From Gnetum montanum (lineage: Eukaryota > Streptophyta > Gnetopsida > Gnetales > Gnetaceae), in the NCBI GenBank assembly GCA_015680685.1, contig MNCI01022121.1:90339-154338 (forward strand): a DNA stretch of 64,000 nt, written 5' to 3'. Shown one piece after another: positions 20,880 to 32,212 of this stretch. Numbering within the stretch: the first letter of the stretch is position 1; every line of letters begins with the position of its first letter. A program made the translations under genes and the position numbers. The notes under the pieces were generated by a model. That model did no database searches. It was given only the letters and a program-made list of their open reading frames with translations, and had not been told where the DNA came from.

Positions 20880-22700
20880 AAGACTACCCCTTGGGACAAG
20901 AAATCCAGTATTTGTTTGGTGCATCTAACACTCAATGGGGAACATTGGAATCCACTAGGTAACACCAACCTTAAAAGGAAAACACTTGCAAAAATCACAT
21001 TAATGGTTCAAGTTACCAAAAATCATCACACCCGCAAGTGAAAAGTATCACATAGTTCATGCTATTTTAAATCCTGCAACTCACACCGCACATAGGAGAA
21101 ACTCACGCTGCACATGGTAAATCAATTATGTTATAACTAAAAATGTTAGTAGCTCACAATAAAGGTAACTCACGTTGCCAGGATAGCCAACTCATGCGAC
21201 AATGAGGGTTACTCACACTGCAGTAGATACTGGTAACACTGCACCTGCAATTGAAGACAACAATTGACACTATACTTGGCATTCACTCATGTTGTATGTG
21301 GGAAGAACTCACACTACCAAAGCAATTGCGAGGCCAAAACATTGTCTCATGCAGCCAATAGAATGCCTTATGTTGCCAAGGAAATAGCTAATGTGGCACG
21401 ATGATTACCTCACGCTGTAATTTGCTTGCAGCATGAACCTTAGGGTTAGCTCACAATGCAATACCAGGGCAACTGATCACCTTACCAACACTAACTCACA
21501 TTGCAAGCTAGTCACTAATGCTACCAATAGCAGTTTACCATGCCAAAGCAAACCCCTCACGCTGCCAAGAAAAAGGCATTACTCACACTAAGTAATGCTC
21601 ACGGGTATTTAATCACACTAAGTAACGCTCACGGGTATTCATGTTGTTACAAGTATAGTTACTCATGCTACCCTTGTCCAATTCCCCACACCATAATCAA
21701 TTCACTTACGCTAACAATTAAATACAATAAATCACGCTGACAAAGAGGGGAAACATTAAGGAGTAATCACACTAAAAATTAGTAATGCATGAGCTCACGC
21801 TGCAATAGGAACCAATCACTCACATCTTGGTTTGGAGGCCAGTAACTCACACCGTGGTCTAAAAGGCCTTGGAACATGCTATATTTCAAACAGCGCTGCA
21901 ACTAACGCTAGAGATGCAGCCCTGCAATTTATGTCACAATAAATAGAAATTCAAAACCCTGGTTCTCTCAACCAAAACACATCCAAAAATACCCAAAAAT
22001 GTGGCAATTCTTGCAACTCACGTTGCCTATAGGCTTGCCCCATGTTGCTCACACTAGCTCAAAACCAGCAACAGGAATAAAAATAGTAGCCCTAAATCCA
22101 GAATCAAAATAACATACCCTCAAAACATAACCAAAAATGCATCAAAACTACAAAAAATGCACTAAAACGTGATTGTTTTAGGGCCACTCATGCTGAGGGA
22201 AACTCACGCTGCAATCTCAAGAACTCATGTTGCAATTACGAATTTAAATGAAACACAAACACCTTGGAATGCAAGGAGGAAACACAATCACTCTCAACAC
22301 AACTAGAAATCAACCATGAACACCAAAAATTTGCAGCTCTCATAACTCACATTGCCACTTATTGATGTTACACTACAAAAAAAAGGAAAAGAGGAAAGCA
22401 ATAAACCTACGTAGGGTTCGAACCCATGAAGAAACCCTCAGTTGTGGATGGCATTGGAGTAGTTCCCTGCTCTCCTCCACAAACGCCAAGCATTCCTACT
22501 TCTTCCCCTTCCCTTGTTCCTATTTTCTCTTATCCTTCATCCTCCTCATGTTGTGTCTTCCTAGTCACTCACATTTATGTTTACTCACACTGTGTTGGAT
22601 TTCTGGTTACTCATGCTATGCGCTGGTCCTCTAACTCACACTACGCCTCGTCACTCATGCTTACGCCACATTTGGTGGTCATTTTATCTCATTTTTTAGT
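20880..22700. repeat. Linker with dispersed ACTCACGCTGCA motif (E2)
   Basis: ACTCACGCTGC and variants (CTCACGTTGCC, TCACACTGC, TCATGCTGC) occur dozens of times over 1.8 kb at irregular spacing between the 5' end of the antisense gene and the RT start. The motif equals a half of the LTR palindrome (GGTCACGCTG). I see no gene here. It is likely a regulatory or amplified repeat region. Confidence 0.8.
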
Positions 22701-22904
22701 CACATGGCATCTCATCCTTTATCCTCTTAATTATTTTTACCTTATTCTATTTTATTTTATTCTTGTGCTCCCAAAGTAGCTACTTTTGTTCATTTCTCTC
22801 ATATTTATTAAGTTTTGCAAAGTAACCTAGGTATACAAAAAAACTATTAAAAACTGCAAAATCCAGGAACACTATTAAAAATCAAAACACTAGCATGCAT
22901 GTGA
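22701..22904. other. T-rich stretch before E2 pol
   Basis: Low-complexity T/A-rich sequence (TTATTCTATTTTATTTTATTC near 22742-22765) without coding similarity. It could include the acceptor side of an Ogre-type intron between protease and RT, but I cannot place one with confidence. Confidence 0.35.
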
Positions 22905-22980
22905 ATCATAAATAGGGGGCCTGGTAAGGCCTAAAACTACCATACATGGCCTAGTAAGGCCTAAAACTGCCATGCATCCA
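22905..22980. repeat. Short minisatellite directly before E2 RT
   Basis: Two and a half copies of GGCCTRGTAAGGCCTAAAACTRCCAT, the same repeat type as at 16483-16815 and 26590-26880. With the array after the protease, it brackets the accessory cassette. Confidence 0.75.
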
Positions 22981-24180
22981 TGTAGGAAAATAAACTACTC
23001 ATTGCATGCCTTAGTTACATTAAGAGATGAAATTAATTACATACGAATGGTGACTAAACCTTCACTCACATTGCTCCCCATTCAAATTGTTAGGAGAAAC
23101 CACATGGATAATAAGAACCTCCTAACAATGTTGTCTATCAATGGACCACATGGAGCCATCAAAAGAGAGATTAATCTAGAGTCCATTGATCTAGACTCAT
23201 CAACTTACGACAATTTCGTGGCATCAATTGAAGAGAGATTTGATTGTTTTAAGGGAATGATGAAAACTCTGGACTTAGAGGCCGATAACATAACTAAAGA
23301 TCCCCTCACCAAAGTCCCCATTACTATGTCCAATGGTGAAGTTAAAATATTAAAACTAATTACTCTATTAAATCCACAAATGCCCAATGACATAGCTCAA
23401 GTGTTGAAAGGCAACATGAAAGTGTTCGCTTGGTCCTATACTAATATGCTAGGAGTAGACCCTTGAATAGTCCAGCATAACACCATCCTTGATCCAAAAC
23501 TTAGACCAGTAAAACAAAAAGCATGAAAGGGTAGACCTGAGGTAGCGTTGGTAGTTCGTAATGAAATCATGAAACTTTACCAAGCCAGTTTCATTTGAGC
23601 TATTAACTACGCTGATTGGGTGTCCAACATGGTTGTAGTCCCAAAGAAGAATGGGAGCATTTGCCTATGCATTGACTTCTGTGTCCTCAACATAGCAACC
23701 ATAAAAGATGACTTCTTCCTACCCAGTATCGATCAACTTGTTGATTCAACTACTAGGCATGCATTTTTGTCCTTTATGGATGAATTTTTGGGATACAAAA
23801 AAATTAGGATCAACCCAGAACATCAACTCAGGACAACCTTCATGACACCATGGGGCACATTCTGTTATACAATGATGCCATTTGGTTTAAAAAATGTTGA
23901 TGCCACATATCAGTGAGCAATGACATACATCTTTAGTGATTATATGCTTAATTCACTTAATGATTATGTAAATGACATCGCGGTCAAGTCAAAAACAACT
24001 AAGCAACACATCAATGATTTAGACTTGGTACTTAAACATTGCCTCAAGTATGAACTTAAACTTAACCCAAAGAAATCTGTCTTTGGAGTAAAAATAGGTA
24101 AAAATGCTTGGATTCATAGTATCTAAAATAGGGATATGAGTAGATCCCGATAAGGTTAAGGCAATAACAAATTTGAAACC
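22981..24180 (+). pseudogene. E2 reverse transcriptase, degenerate
   Basis: After an N-terminal segment (22981-23460; MLSINGPHGAIKREINLESI, NGEVKILKLITLLNP, VFAWSYTNMLGVDP) the polymerase motifs follow: WVSNMVVVPKKNGSICLCIDF, DDFFLPSIDQLVDST, TPWGTFCYTMMPFGLKN, the active-site box LNDYVNDIAVKSK, and ELKLNPKKSVFGVK. The YVDD box reads YVND, so the first catalytic aspartate is missing, as in E1. Stops at GVDP*, F*AIN and YQ*AMT, plus a frameshift near 24115, break the frame. Confidence 0.9.
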
Positions 24181-24805
24181 ACCTAGCAACCTCACCGAAC
24201 TACATGGTCTACAAGGTAGATTACAATTCATTAGGCACTTCATTGAAAAATTGACGGACAACTTGAGACCCATGCAACATTTTTTGCACAAAAGTGTTCA
24301 TTTTCAATGGACTCAACAGTGCCAGGAAGCGTTTGAGAACATCAAAATGGTACTAGTTCAACTACCAATAGTTCATCCCCCGCAGAACAACAAACCCTTC
24401 TACATTTATCTTGCGATGTCAGATTCATCTATCGCGCCTATGCTTTGTTAGAAACAAGAAGATGGAACCGGAATCCCTATCTACTACCTAAGCCATGCCT
24501 TAGTGGCCCACAAACAAAGATACAATGATGTGGAGAGGTCATTTCTAGCCCTTATCTTTTCCATGAAGAAGTGGTGACATTATCTCTTTCGTAACCAAGT
24601 CAACATTATTTGTAAAGACAATGTACTCAGAGCTATCGCTAATAACATTTATGAATCAAGAAAGATAGCTAGATGGAAGGCAATGATTGTTGAGTTTGAT
24701 CTACGCTACATAGCTCAATCTTCCACAAAGGGTCAAGCAATAGTCAATAAAATGACCACCTCACCGATGCAAGACAAGCAACGATCAACCCTGAGTTCCT
24801 TGATC
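24181..24805 (+). pseudogene. E2 RNase H (ordinary), degenerate
   Basis: LTELHGLQGRLQFIRHFIEK is the connection, then FQWTQQCQEAFENIKMVL, FYIYLAMSDSSIAPMLC, IYYLSHALVAHKQRYNDVE, RSFLALIFSMKKW and NVLRAIANNIYESRKIARW, then EFDLRYIAQSSTKGQA. These are the standard blocks of plant Ty3/gypsy RNase H. The typical tail FD..Y......KGQA is also present in E1 (1462-1400). Confidence 0.87.
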
Positions 24806-25250
24806 AGAATGTGAACATCATAGACACTGTGCCCGACAACTACGATGCAATCTTATACTTTGACAGAGCATCAACCTCCCGAGGAGGAAGTGCTACAACC
24901 ATCATAACTTATCCCTCTGGAGAGATTCTAATTTCTGCCTATCGATTAAACTTCCCTTTGACCAACAACGTGGGAGAGTATGAAGGTCTTCTTAGAGGTC
25001 TTATGGTAGCACTAGCTTCAGGAATCACATGGCTTGTAGTTCAAGGTGATTCACAGCTAGTAATCAATCAAGTCACAAATGTTTGTGCATGAAAATCCTC
25101 ACATTTACAATTGTACTGTGAATTAACTAAACACTTGTTAAAATAGTTAACAAAAATAGATGTGCAACATGTTCACAAGAACGAAAATACCATTGCAAAT
25201 GGACTCGCAACACTAACCTTAAACATGACACCTGACATGTTTCATCCGTT
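24806..25250 (+). pseudogene. E2 archaeal-type RNase H
   Basis: LYFDRASTSRGGSATTIITY, TNNVGEYEGLLRGLMVALA, LVVQGDSQLVINQ and VQHVHKNENTIANGLATL. Catalytic positions are largely visible; FDGA became FDRA and AEYE became GEYE. Its place between ordinary RNase H and integrase assigns the element to the Tat lineage. Confidence 0.88.
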
Positions 25251-26580
25251 GCCTAGTTCAATAATGAATTATGCCAAACCCATAACCAACACTCTTGATG
25301 ACATACCTATAGCGTCTATTAGAACCACACATACAGTGGAATGGTATGATGACATAAGAGAGTACCTTCTATGTGGTGAACCACCACAACATCCAACGAA
25401 CACTCAAAAAGACACGGTACGAAAACGTTCTCGAAAATATGCGCTAATAGGAGACACGTTATGTCCTAGATCCTATGAAGGCATTTTGTTAATATGCATT
25501 AATAGCATCAACGGTCACATGATTGTGGAGCAAGTTCATGAAGGAATTTGTGGAGGACATATAGCACCTAAGGTAATGGCAACGAAAATAAGATGTTTAG
25601 GCTATTATTGGCCACACATGGAGTACGATTATTTCTCCAAGGTTAAAATGTGCAACATCTATTAGAAGCATGATAATTTAATACATGTGCCACCTAATGA
25701 GTTTCATACAGCACAAATCACATGGCCTTTCTAGAAATGGGGGTTAGACATCATTGGACCAATAACTCCCCCATCTTCAGCAGGACATAGCTTCATCATC
25801 AACGCAACTGAATACTTCACAAAATGGGTAGAAGCTATCCCTCTTACGAAGATCACATCCAAACAAGTGTGAAATTTCATACTTAAAAATATTGTAACCT
25901 ATTTTGGCATACCAATAACCATAATCACCAATAACGGGCCATAGTTCAGTAGTGTCGAAACCGAAAACTTCTGTGAGAGCCTAGGAATCAAACACTCATT
26001 CTCATCATCGTACTACCCATAAATAAATGGTCAAGAAAAATCTAAAAATAAAACTATCATCATGACGCTCAAGAAAATGCTTCATCAGAGCAAAAGAAGA
26101 TGGCATGAACAGCTAGTTTACGCACTATGGGCATATTGAATGACGCATCAAATATCCACAGGTAAAAAACACTATAGTCTTGTTTATGGATCAGAAGTTG
26201 TTTTACCTCTAGAGTTGCAAGTACCCTCATTGTAGAGCACTCTCTCTGGACTCCTCGATGAAGGACAAAATGATGAACTATGCATTGTTGACCTTGACTC
26301 GGTGGAGGAGGAACATACAGGCATGCTGGATGAAATCAAGTGGTATCAAAAGCAATAATGATGGTGACATCGACACAATGTACATAAGCATCCAATCAAA
26401 GAAGGTGATCTTATCCTCAAGATGGTCTGTGACCACTTGGATAAATTCTTAGCCAATTGGGAAGGGCCTTACTTGGTCACTAAGGCATATGACAATGGGG
26501 CATTCAAACTCACTGACATGGATGGAAATGAGTTCGCCAACCCTACAAATCATATGTACCTAAAACCATTCTATGTCTGA
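25251..26580 (+). pseudogene. E2 integrase, degenerate, active site lost
   Basis: HHCC domain: HEGICGGHIAPKVMATKI to CNIY (second Cys lost). Core: WGLDIIGPI, FTKWVEAIPLTKITSKQV, then ITNNGP where DNG is expected and NGQEKSKNKTI where the family has NGQAEASNK. Thus two of the three catalytic acidic residues are replaced (Asp to Asn, Glu to Lys). The C-terminal end reads GPYLVTKAYDNGAFKLTDM and closes at MYLKPFYV followed by TGA at 26578-26580. No chromodomain is seen. Confidence 0.88.
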
Positions 26581-26589
26581 TGAGCTTAA

Positions 26590-26880
26590 GGTACGTTTTA
26601 GTCCTAGCATCATGAACTAAAATTGATACCATAGAATAGTCCTGGAGTTAAGACTTAAAACTAACACCACAGAATGTCCTGGAATCATGATGATAAACTG
26701 ATACCACAGACTTGTCCTGGGATCATGACGGTAAACTAATACCATAGATATGTCTTGGCATTATAATGATAAACTAACACCAGACAGTTCTATCTAGCAT
26801 GATAATAAACTACCACATTTATCTACCAGAGTCCACTAAGACTATAAACTAGCACTGCGCCATCCGCTATGTTGCTAAAC
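26590..26880. repeat. Minisatellite after E2 integrase
   Basis: About six units of 45-55 bp of the form GTCCTGGRATCATGATGATAAACTGATACCACAGA. Same class (CTTAAACTA/TAAACTA core) as the arrays bordering the antisense cassette and as 33760-33960 in E3. Confidence 0.8.
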
Positions 26881-28040
26881 TTGCAACTTCCAAAGGGTTA
26901 TGATGTAAAAAATAATCCATGATAGTATGCTAAGACTATAAATTGGCAACACCATCACTAGCCCATTGATCTGTTATTGCAATCAATGACTTGTCTTCAT
27001 CTAAAACCTACTACATGATTCACCACATGAACCCTGATGACTCTGATGTTGCTCGTCTTGTTTGCTTGAAGTTTAACGCAGCGCCTCCATTCCATTAGCT
27101 GTATTCATGATTAAAGTATTTTAGACTAACTCACTTGTGGTTTTCTTGTCCTCTTGGAGTTGTGTTTGTAGTATAATGCTTTAAGGTGTTCGCGCACTGA
27201 TGCACTTCATCACGGTGACAAGGTACCACATTGTTCCCGATGCACACAACTAGGTTAATCAATCCGATCATGAGTACATTCCCAGTTGCCGATGCATCTC
27301 TTATTCCCCAACATGTTCTCCCTATCCTACTTAGTTATACCTCTTGGATACATCCCATTCATCCCAAAAACTAGAATCACACTATTGCATACTATGACTC
27401 TCCAAGTAGTTGCAACCTGCAGCATAATATAGCACATGAGCATGAGTACAACACTAAAAAAACAAAAAAAATCAAAGAGAAAAATACATCATAAGGCCAT
27501 TGGCTCTTCCCATCCAAGCCCCAGGTAGCAAGGCAGTTATCTTGAAAGAAAACACTCGTGTCTTAAGAAATCATGTCACGCCACAACTTTGCATGGCTTT
27601 GGCTATTGACAATGGGTTCCCTATGATACTCCCAAGGGTCTTGTTTCTCCAAGGAATGCACCACCTCATCACGTGGCTTTGGTTGTTGAGAATGGTTCCT
27701 CTTAAACATGATACAAGAATCTCCTTCCGCCAAAGAACGCACCTCCCATGCCTTGGTCCCAACTCTGCTAGATGTTGGCTATTGATAAGAACCAACATGA
27801 CTTGTTAACAAGAGCATTCCTCTCCCATAGTTAAACAAAACAATCCCTTAATCAATCCCTAATCCTACAGTTACAACATGCTTACCGTGCATTTCAAAAC
27901 TTCATTTCTTGATCCAATGTACTTCTGAACGTGGTGCAATGGCATTCGTCCAAGTGCTTGACTGACAGTGCTGGATGCCAAGTCACTCATGGTGTCTTGT
28001 ACTTCTGTGTCGATGCCTCTCAGGTGGATTTCTTCAGGCA
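26881..28040 (+). other. E2 3' untranslated region
   Basis: I see no protein similarity over 1.1 kb. An A-rich tract lies at 27455-27490. Around 27530-27800 an imperfect duplication contains GGCTTTGGYTRTTGA and similar phrases. Open frames here on both strands are chance frames. Confidence 0.45.
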
Positions 28041-28058
28041 TCAACAAAGAGAGGCCAA
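28041..28058 (+). other. E2 polypurine tract
   Basis: CAACAAAGAGAGGCCAA lies immediately upstream of the 3' LTR; E3 has CAACAAATAGGGGCAA at the same place. Such tracts prime plus-strand DNA synthesis. Confidence 0.7.
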
Positions 28059-29249
28059 TGGAAACACCATAATATTTTGGCCTAGCACTTTTAGACAGGA
28101 CTCAAGCTAAGTCATGTCACTACCCAACATGAATATAACATGACCAAACTTGAGAGCCTCCAAATTAGCATGAAATGACAAAATGGAATAGGAAAAATTC
28201 CCCTGGGGCCCACAGGCAATTGCTCCAACTCCCGACATTCAAAATCTATGGTTTCAGGCTCAAAACACATGGTTGGGATGTTGGATGTTGGATGCCAGAC
28301 GTTGATGCCAAGGCATGCTAAAAACACACCAGAGCCAGATCCATGCATGCTAGAGGCCTTGGACGAATAAAAATAGCACCGATCTACAAATCCGGAGGCT
28401 AGACATCCATATCCACTCTTGTACTTTAACATTCTTTATACATCTTGCATTTTTTTAGCATGTCAAGCTCTTATGCTATGGATTACACATGCCAGGGTAA
28501 GAAATCTTGGTCATGTTGCACCCTGTGCATTGTAAAATTTTGTGCATCCAGTTGAAACGTTCACACCTGTTGCCCGATCTACATTTCCTGCATCTAGTAA
28601 CCATGGATCTTCCACATAGACCTGAATCCCCATGCTCAAACCTACATAAATACCCCGATCTCACACTAAACCAAGGTTGGTAATTTTGGGCATCAAGATC
28701 TAGAGAGTTGGTGAATCTCACCACATTATCTTCTATAATTGGGATTTACTTAGACTTAATCACACTGAGCAGTTGGGGCAATTTTGGTCACGCTACACAC
28801 CTGCAACCAGAAACTTGCAATCTCCTAGCATCTGTACACCCTTCACATTGGGGCTAAATGTCTACCTTGCTTGTGTTCTAACCGGTGTGCTTTTTTGTAA
28901 TCATCAATCAATACATATAATTACAATTTTTCCACCCATTGTTCTCTATTTATGTTTTTTACATTTGTTAAAATTTTTTTTACCTTTGGTTACATTTTGT
29001 TTCTTTTTTCTTACATTTCGTATGTTCATTTATGTTTTAGTTTGCACCCATTTACATATAACCCAGTGCATTGCAACAACGTATGCTAGGGAAAGTCCTC
29101 GTTTGATCTGTGCATAGACCATTCAAGGTACTCTGCCTTCATTTATTTCTAGCTTGGTTTCACATGAAGGTGGGGTCTTACTATTCTTTCCGTAGATCTC
29201 TCGATGTCCATTTCATTCCAGCCTTGCATCGACGATTTTGGACAGTATA
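28059..29249 (+). repeat. E2 3' LTR (1191 bp, internally deleted)
   Basis: It starts TGGAAACACCAT and ends CAGTATA. Compared with the 5' LTR it lacks about 1.0 kb, the join falling near 28272 (5' LTR positions about 10358 and 11379), so five of six palindromic subrepeats are absent. The remaining parts differ from the 5' LTR by many substitutions, indicating an old insertion. Confidence 0.88.
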
Positions 29250-29254
29250 GGCAA
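29250..29254. repeat. Target-site duplication of E2, right copy
   Basis: GGCAA, pairing with GGCAG at 10142-10146; the E1 gag frame resumes right after it. Confidence 0.7.
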
Positions 29255-31720
29255 GTTATGATGCAGTTTCCACCACTAGAGCCTAGGCAGGTGGGGGATC
29301 CACACGTCTTGGCAACCTAATGACAACAAGTGTCTAGGTTGCCATCACTGGAACATCTTGTAAGACCCTAATCACAGAGGATGTCATGGGCACCTAAGGT
29401 GGTGCTTTGATGAAAAAAGGAGGTTGTGGTCTTGTTGATGTTAAGGCCCCAACATCACCAAAGGGGACATGAAACACAAATGGTTCATGTGCTAGTTCTG
29501 CATTGTCATCAATGTTGATAGCATTGGTGATATAACTTACACCGCTAGCATTGAGCGGGTCCTTGTAGACTTTCACTGATTAATTTTCTAGTTGCATAGG
29601 ATTCTTGTCATCAAGGACCAATTTACCTTGATCAATCATGCATTGAATGTCATCTTTTAATGCCAAGCAGTAGTCTATGTCATGGCCATGCAACTGATGA
29701 TAATTTCAAAATTGGTCCAATCTAAAATTTTTAGGGACTAGGGGCTCACTTGGCTTAGCTATAGAGGGGTTTCTAGGGACCTCATAGTACCTCTCATGGA
29801 ATTTTCATGCATCCTTAAACATTTTTTTGTGTTGGATGCACCCAACACTAAGCAACTAATCCAAGATCCGAGATACCTTGATGGGCAAGGGGGTATACTT
29901 TGTGTAATCGTTGCACACAAATTTTGACCTTTGGGGAGCTTTCCCCATAGCCATCAATGATGTAGGCTGGTTGGTTCCCATAGTGCTAGAACCTAATGCC
30001 TTATTATTGTTGGCCAAGGCTTTAGGTTCCTTAGCTATTTATGTAGTGTTGTTGGGTTTAGCTTCATTGGCCATAGTTGCAATGGTTCTTGTTTCCTTTT
30101 CCTTTTTCTTGTCCTTTATTTTTATGCACATTTTTATATGTCACATAGGTCAGGTCCTTACTCACTTTTGCCACATCTTGTATGCTCGTCATTTGAGCAA
30201 AAGCTTGGCTAAGAGTGCATGGGACCAAGTAATATAGTTTTAACTTGATAAAGTCATTTACTATGCCCTTAAAGATAGCTAAAAGGTGAGTTTCTACTAT
30301 TGTCTCATGAATTTCATTGAGGTAAGCACTCCAACATTATATGAATTTTTGTATTGGCTCTAGCACCCCTTGCTTGATGTTCATTACTTAGTCTAGGATG
30401 GCCTCGAGCTTCAAGTTGTACTTAAAGTGAGTTACAAATTGGTTGAGCAACTTCTCTAAAGTTGATATGGAAGCTCTAGGGAGTGCATGGTACCAATCAA
30501 GAGCTTTTCTAGTCAAGGACATGGCAAAGATGTGGATGATCATGCATGGCCATGCTTGCAAAAGTAGGCATTTAGAACATAAAGTTACAAGGTTGGCATT
30601 GGAATCTCCCTTACCATTATATTTTGTGAATTAAGGAAGTTGGACCCCAAGAGGTAGAGTTAGCAATGAGACAATAGGACTAATAGGATTATCTTGATAT
30701 AAGTCCACCACATGAACCATTTTTGGGTTGGCCACTTTAAGCTACCTAACCTCCTCTATGAGAGTTTGAATGAGTTGGAATGCATGGTCCAAACTCAAGG
30801 ATGATGTAATAAGTTACACTGGTTGCATTGCTTGTGGTGCCGTCTAAGCGGCCATAGCCCTATTATGGGCTATGCCACCACGTGAGACACTTGTTGAGTT
30901 TGTTGTTGCATGTATTTTGGAATGAATGATAGTTGTTCCATAGGCATAAAGATTTCAGTCCACCAAGTAGTTGTGGCTTGGGCAATTGTTGTAGGTGCTA
31001 CTAAGAGGGATGGGATGAAAGACATCTAACTTGTTTGTGGCTAAGATATGGGCATCGTATACACATACGGCAGTGTCAGCATCACAAATGCCAATAGGAA
31101 AGGTTGCATTGATTGTGAGAAGATGACAAAGGGGAGAGTGATACAAGGTCCTACACTTTGTTATCCTTGCAATACTTGGTGGCTAGCTACCACAAGCATG
31201 GATTTGAGTGGAAAAAGTGACACCACTACCTCAAAGAAGGTAGATGACTATGATTGGTGTAGGACAAAAGCGGAGGTGGGCTATTGAATAGACACATAAA
31301 ATGAAACACCACTATCTAAATAGGACTCAAACTCCTCTTTCCCATTCTATAGGGCCTCGACATAGTTTGACACTACATATTGCTCTTTCAACCCACTTAC
31401 CCTAATAAGTTGGTCTAGTAGCCACGTAAAGGTGTTGGTGAGTAGGATGAATGCATCAAGAATGGGAAGGAACTTCTTCCCATTTCAGTGGATGATTACA
31501 AAGGTGTGCTTTTCTTCTATTTCCTGGTGGTCTAGGGATAGGTCCACCTAAAGCTTGGCATAAAGGAAGTTGTATCTTTTGTCGTCAAACACCTTGTATT
31601 TAGGAAATTGGTTATGCAATATGAGTAACTACCATTGTGGTCATATGTGATTGAGTGGTTGCTCAATGTCTACCACCTATTAAATGAGATGAGCTACTTC
31701 CATACTCAATGAAAAGGTTG
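29255..31720 (-). pseudogene. E1 gag, degenerate
   Basis: Minus-strand translation matches E2 gag block by block: VVDLYQDNPISP, LLTLPLGVQLP, SLTRKALDWYHALPRASIS, LLNQFVTHFKYNL, IQKFI.CWSAYLNEIHE (31000-30280), then the zinc-knuckle-like block FRLDQF.NYHQLHGHDIDY with CLALKDDIQCMIDQGKLVL (about 29720-29610) and YKDPLNASGVSYITNAIN (29576-29500). The N-terminus near 31150-31700 is divergent. Several stops. The plus-strand frames in this stretch are shadows. Confidence 0.85.
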
Positions 31721-32189
31721 AAGTATTCATGGGATTCATGTTGTTGTGTAAAAAACCCTAAGAAAATAAGACATTGAAAAAGAATGCTTAAGTGTAGAAA
31801 ACATTGAAAAAATGGCTAAGTATGCAAACTATGAAAACAGGCCAAAAAATGACTAACTCTAGAAATGTTGTTAAAAAGTGACTAACTCTAGCATTATGCT
31901 CTTTACACTCTAAGGGATTGTTATAGTTTAAGGGGTTGTTACACTCTCTAGATCACTCAAAGCTTAACATGACAAACAAAATTGGGCTTTTCATCCTATG
32001 AGGTTCCAAGATAACTGACAACTAGGACCAATCTATACTAACCAAAATGTAGAAAACTCCTATGCTAGCCTATGATCCAATGAATACCATGGTAGGTCCA
32101 CAGGGGTGTTACATCTACACTAGCTTACCACTAGTAACAGAGGTGCAGAAAACACATGGGAATACCCTTGAACAAAGAAGGAATGGGAG
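31721..32189 (-). other. E1 5' untranslated region
   Basis: Between gag and the primer-binding site. It carries short phrases such as GACTAACTCTAG repeated near 31850-31890 and TTACACTCT-type motifs like those in the LTR. No gene seen. Confidence 0.45.
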
Positions 32190-32207
32190 GTCCTCCTTCT
32201 AGCACCA
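32190..32207 (-). other. E1 primer-binding site, tRNA-Asn type
   Basis: Read on the minus strand: TGGTGCTAGAAGGAGGA, five bases inside the LTR end. It differs from the E2 site by one C-to-T change and a 3' base. Confidence 0.75.
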
Positions 32208-32212
32208 AAAAC

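Larger units (their letters stand above)
10147..29249 (+). mobile_element. E2: 19.1-kb Tat/Ogre-type retrotransposon, complete end to end
   Basis: Order on the plus strand: 5' LTR, primer-binding site, gag, protease, hydrophilic tail, minisatellite, antisense accessory gene, repeat-rich linker, RT, RNase H, archaeal-type RNase H, integrase, minisatellite, 3' untranslated region, polypurine tract, 3' LTR. It sits inside E1 in opposite orientation. The size fits Ogre-type elements, which are among the largest plant LTR retrotransposons. Every coding region carries stops, and the RT, integrase and protease active sites are altered. Confidence 0.9.

Noticed and set aside
22405-22435. GGGTTCGAACCC, a perfect tRNA B-box
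   Set aside because: No A-box or cloverleaf can be drawn around it; it is a short palindrome, at most a tRNA or SINE remnant.
22700-22980. 3' splice site of an Ogre-type intron between protease and RT
   Set aside because: Ogre elements have such an intron, and the gap here is in the right place, but I found no donor after protease and acceptor before RT that I could defend.
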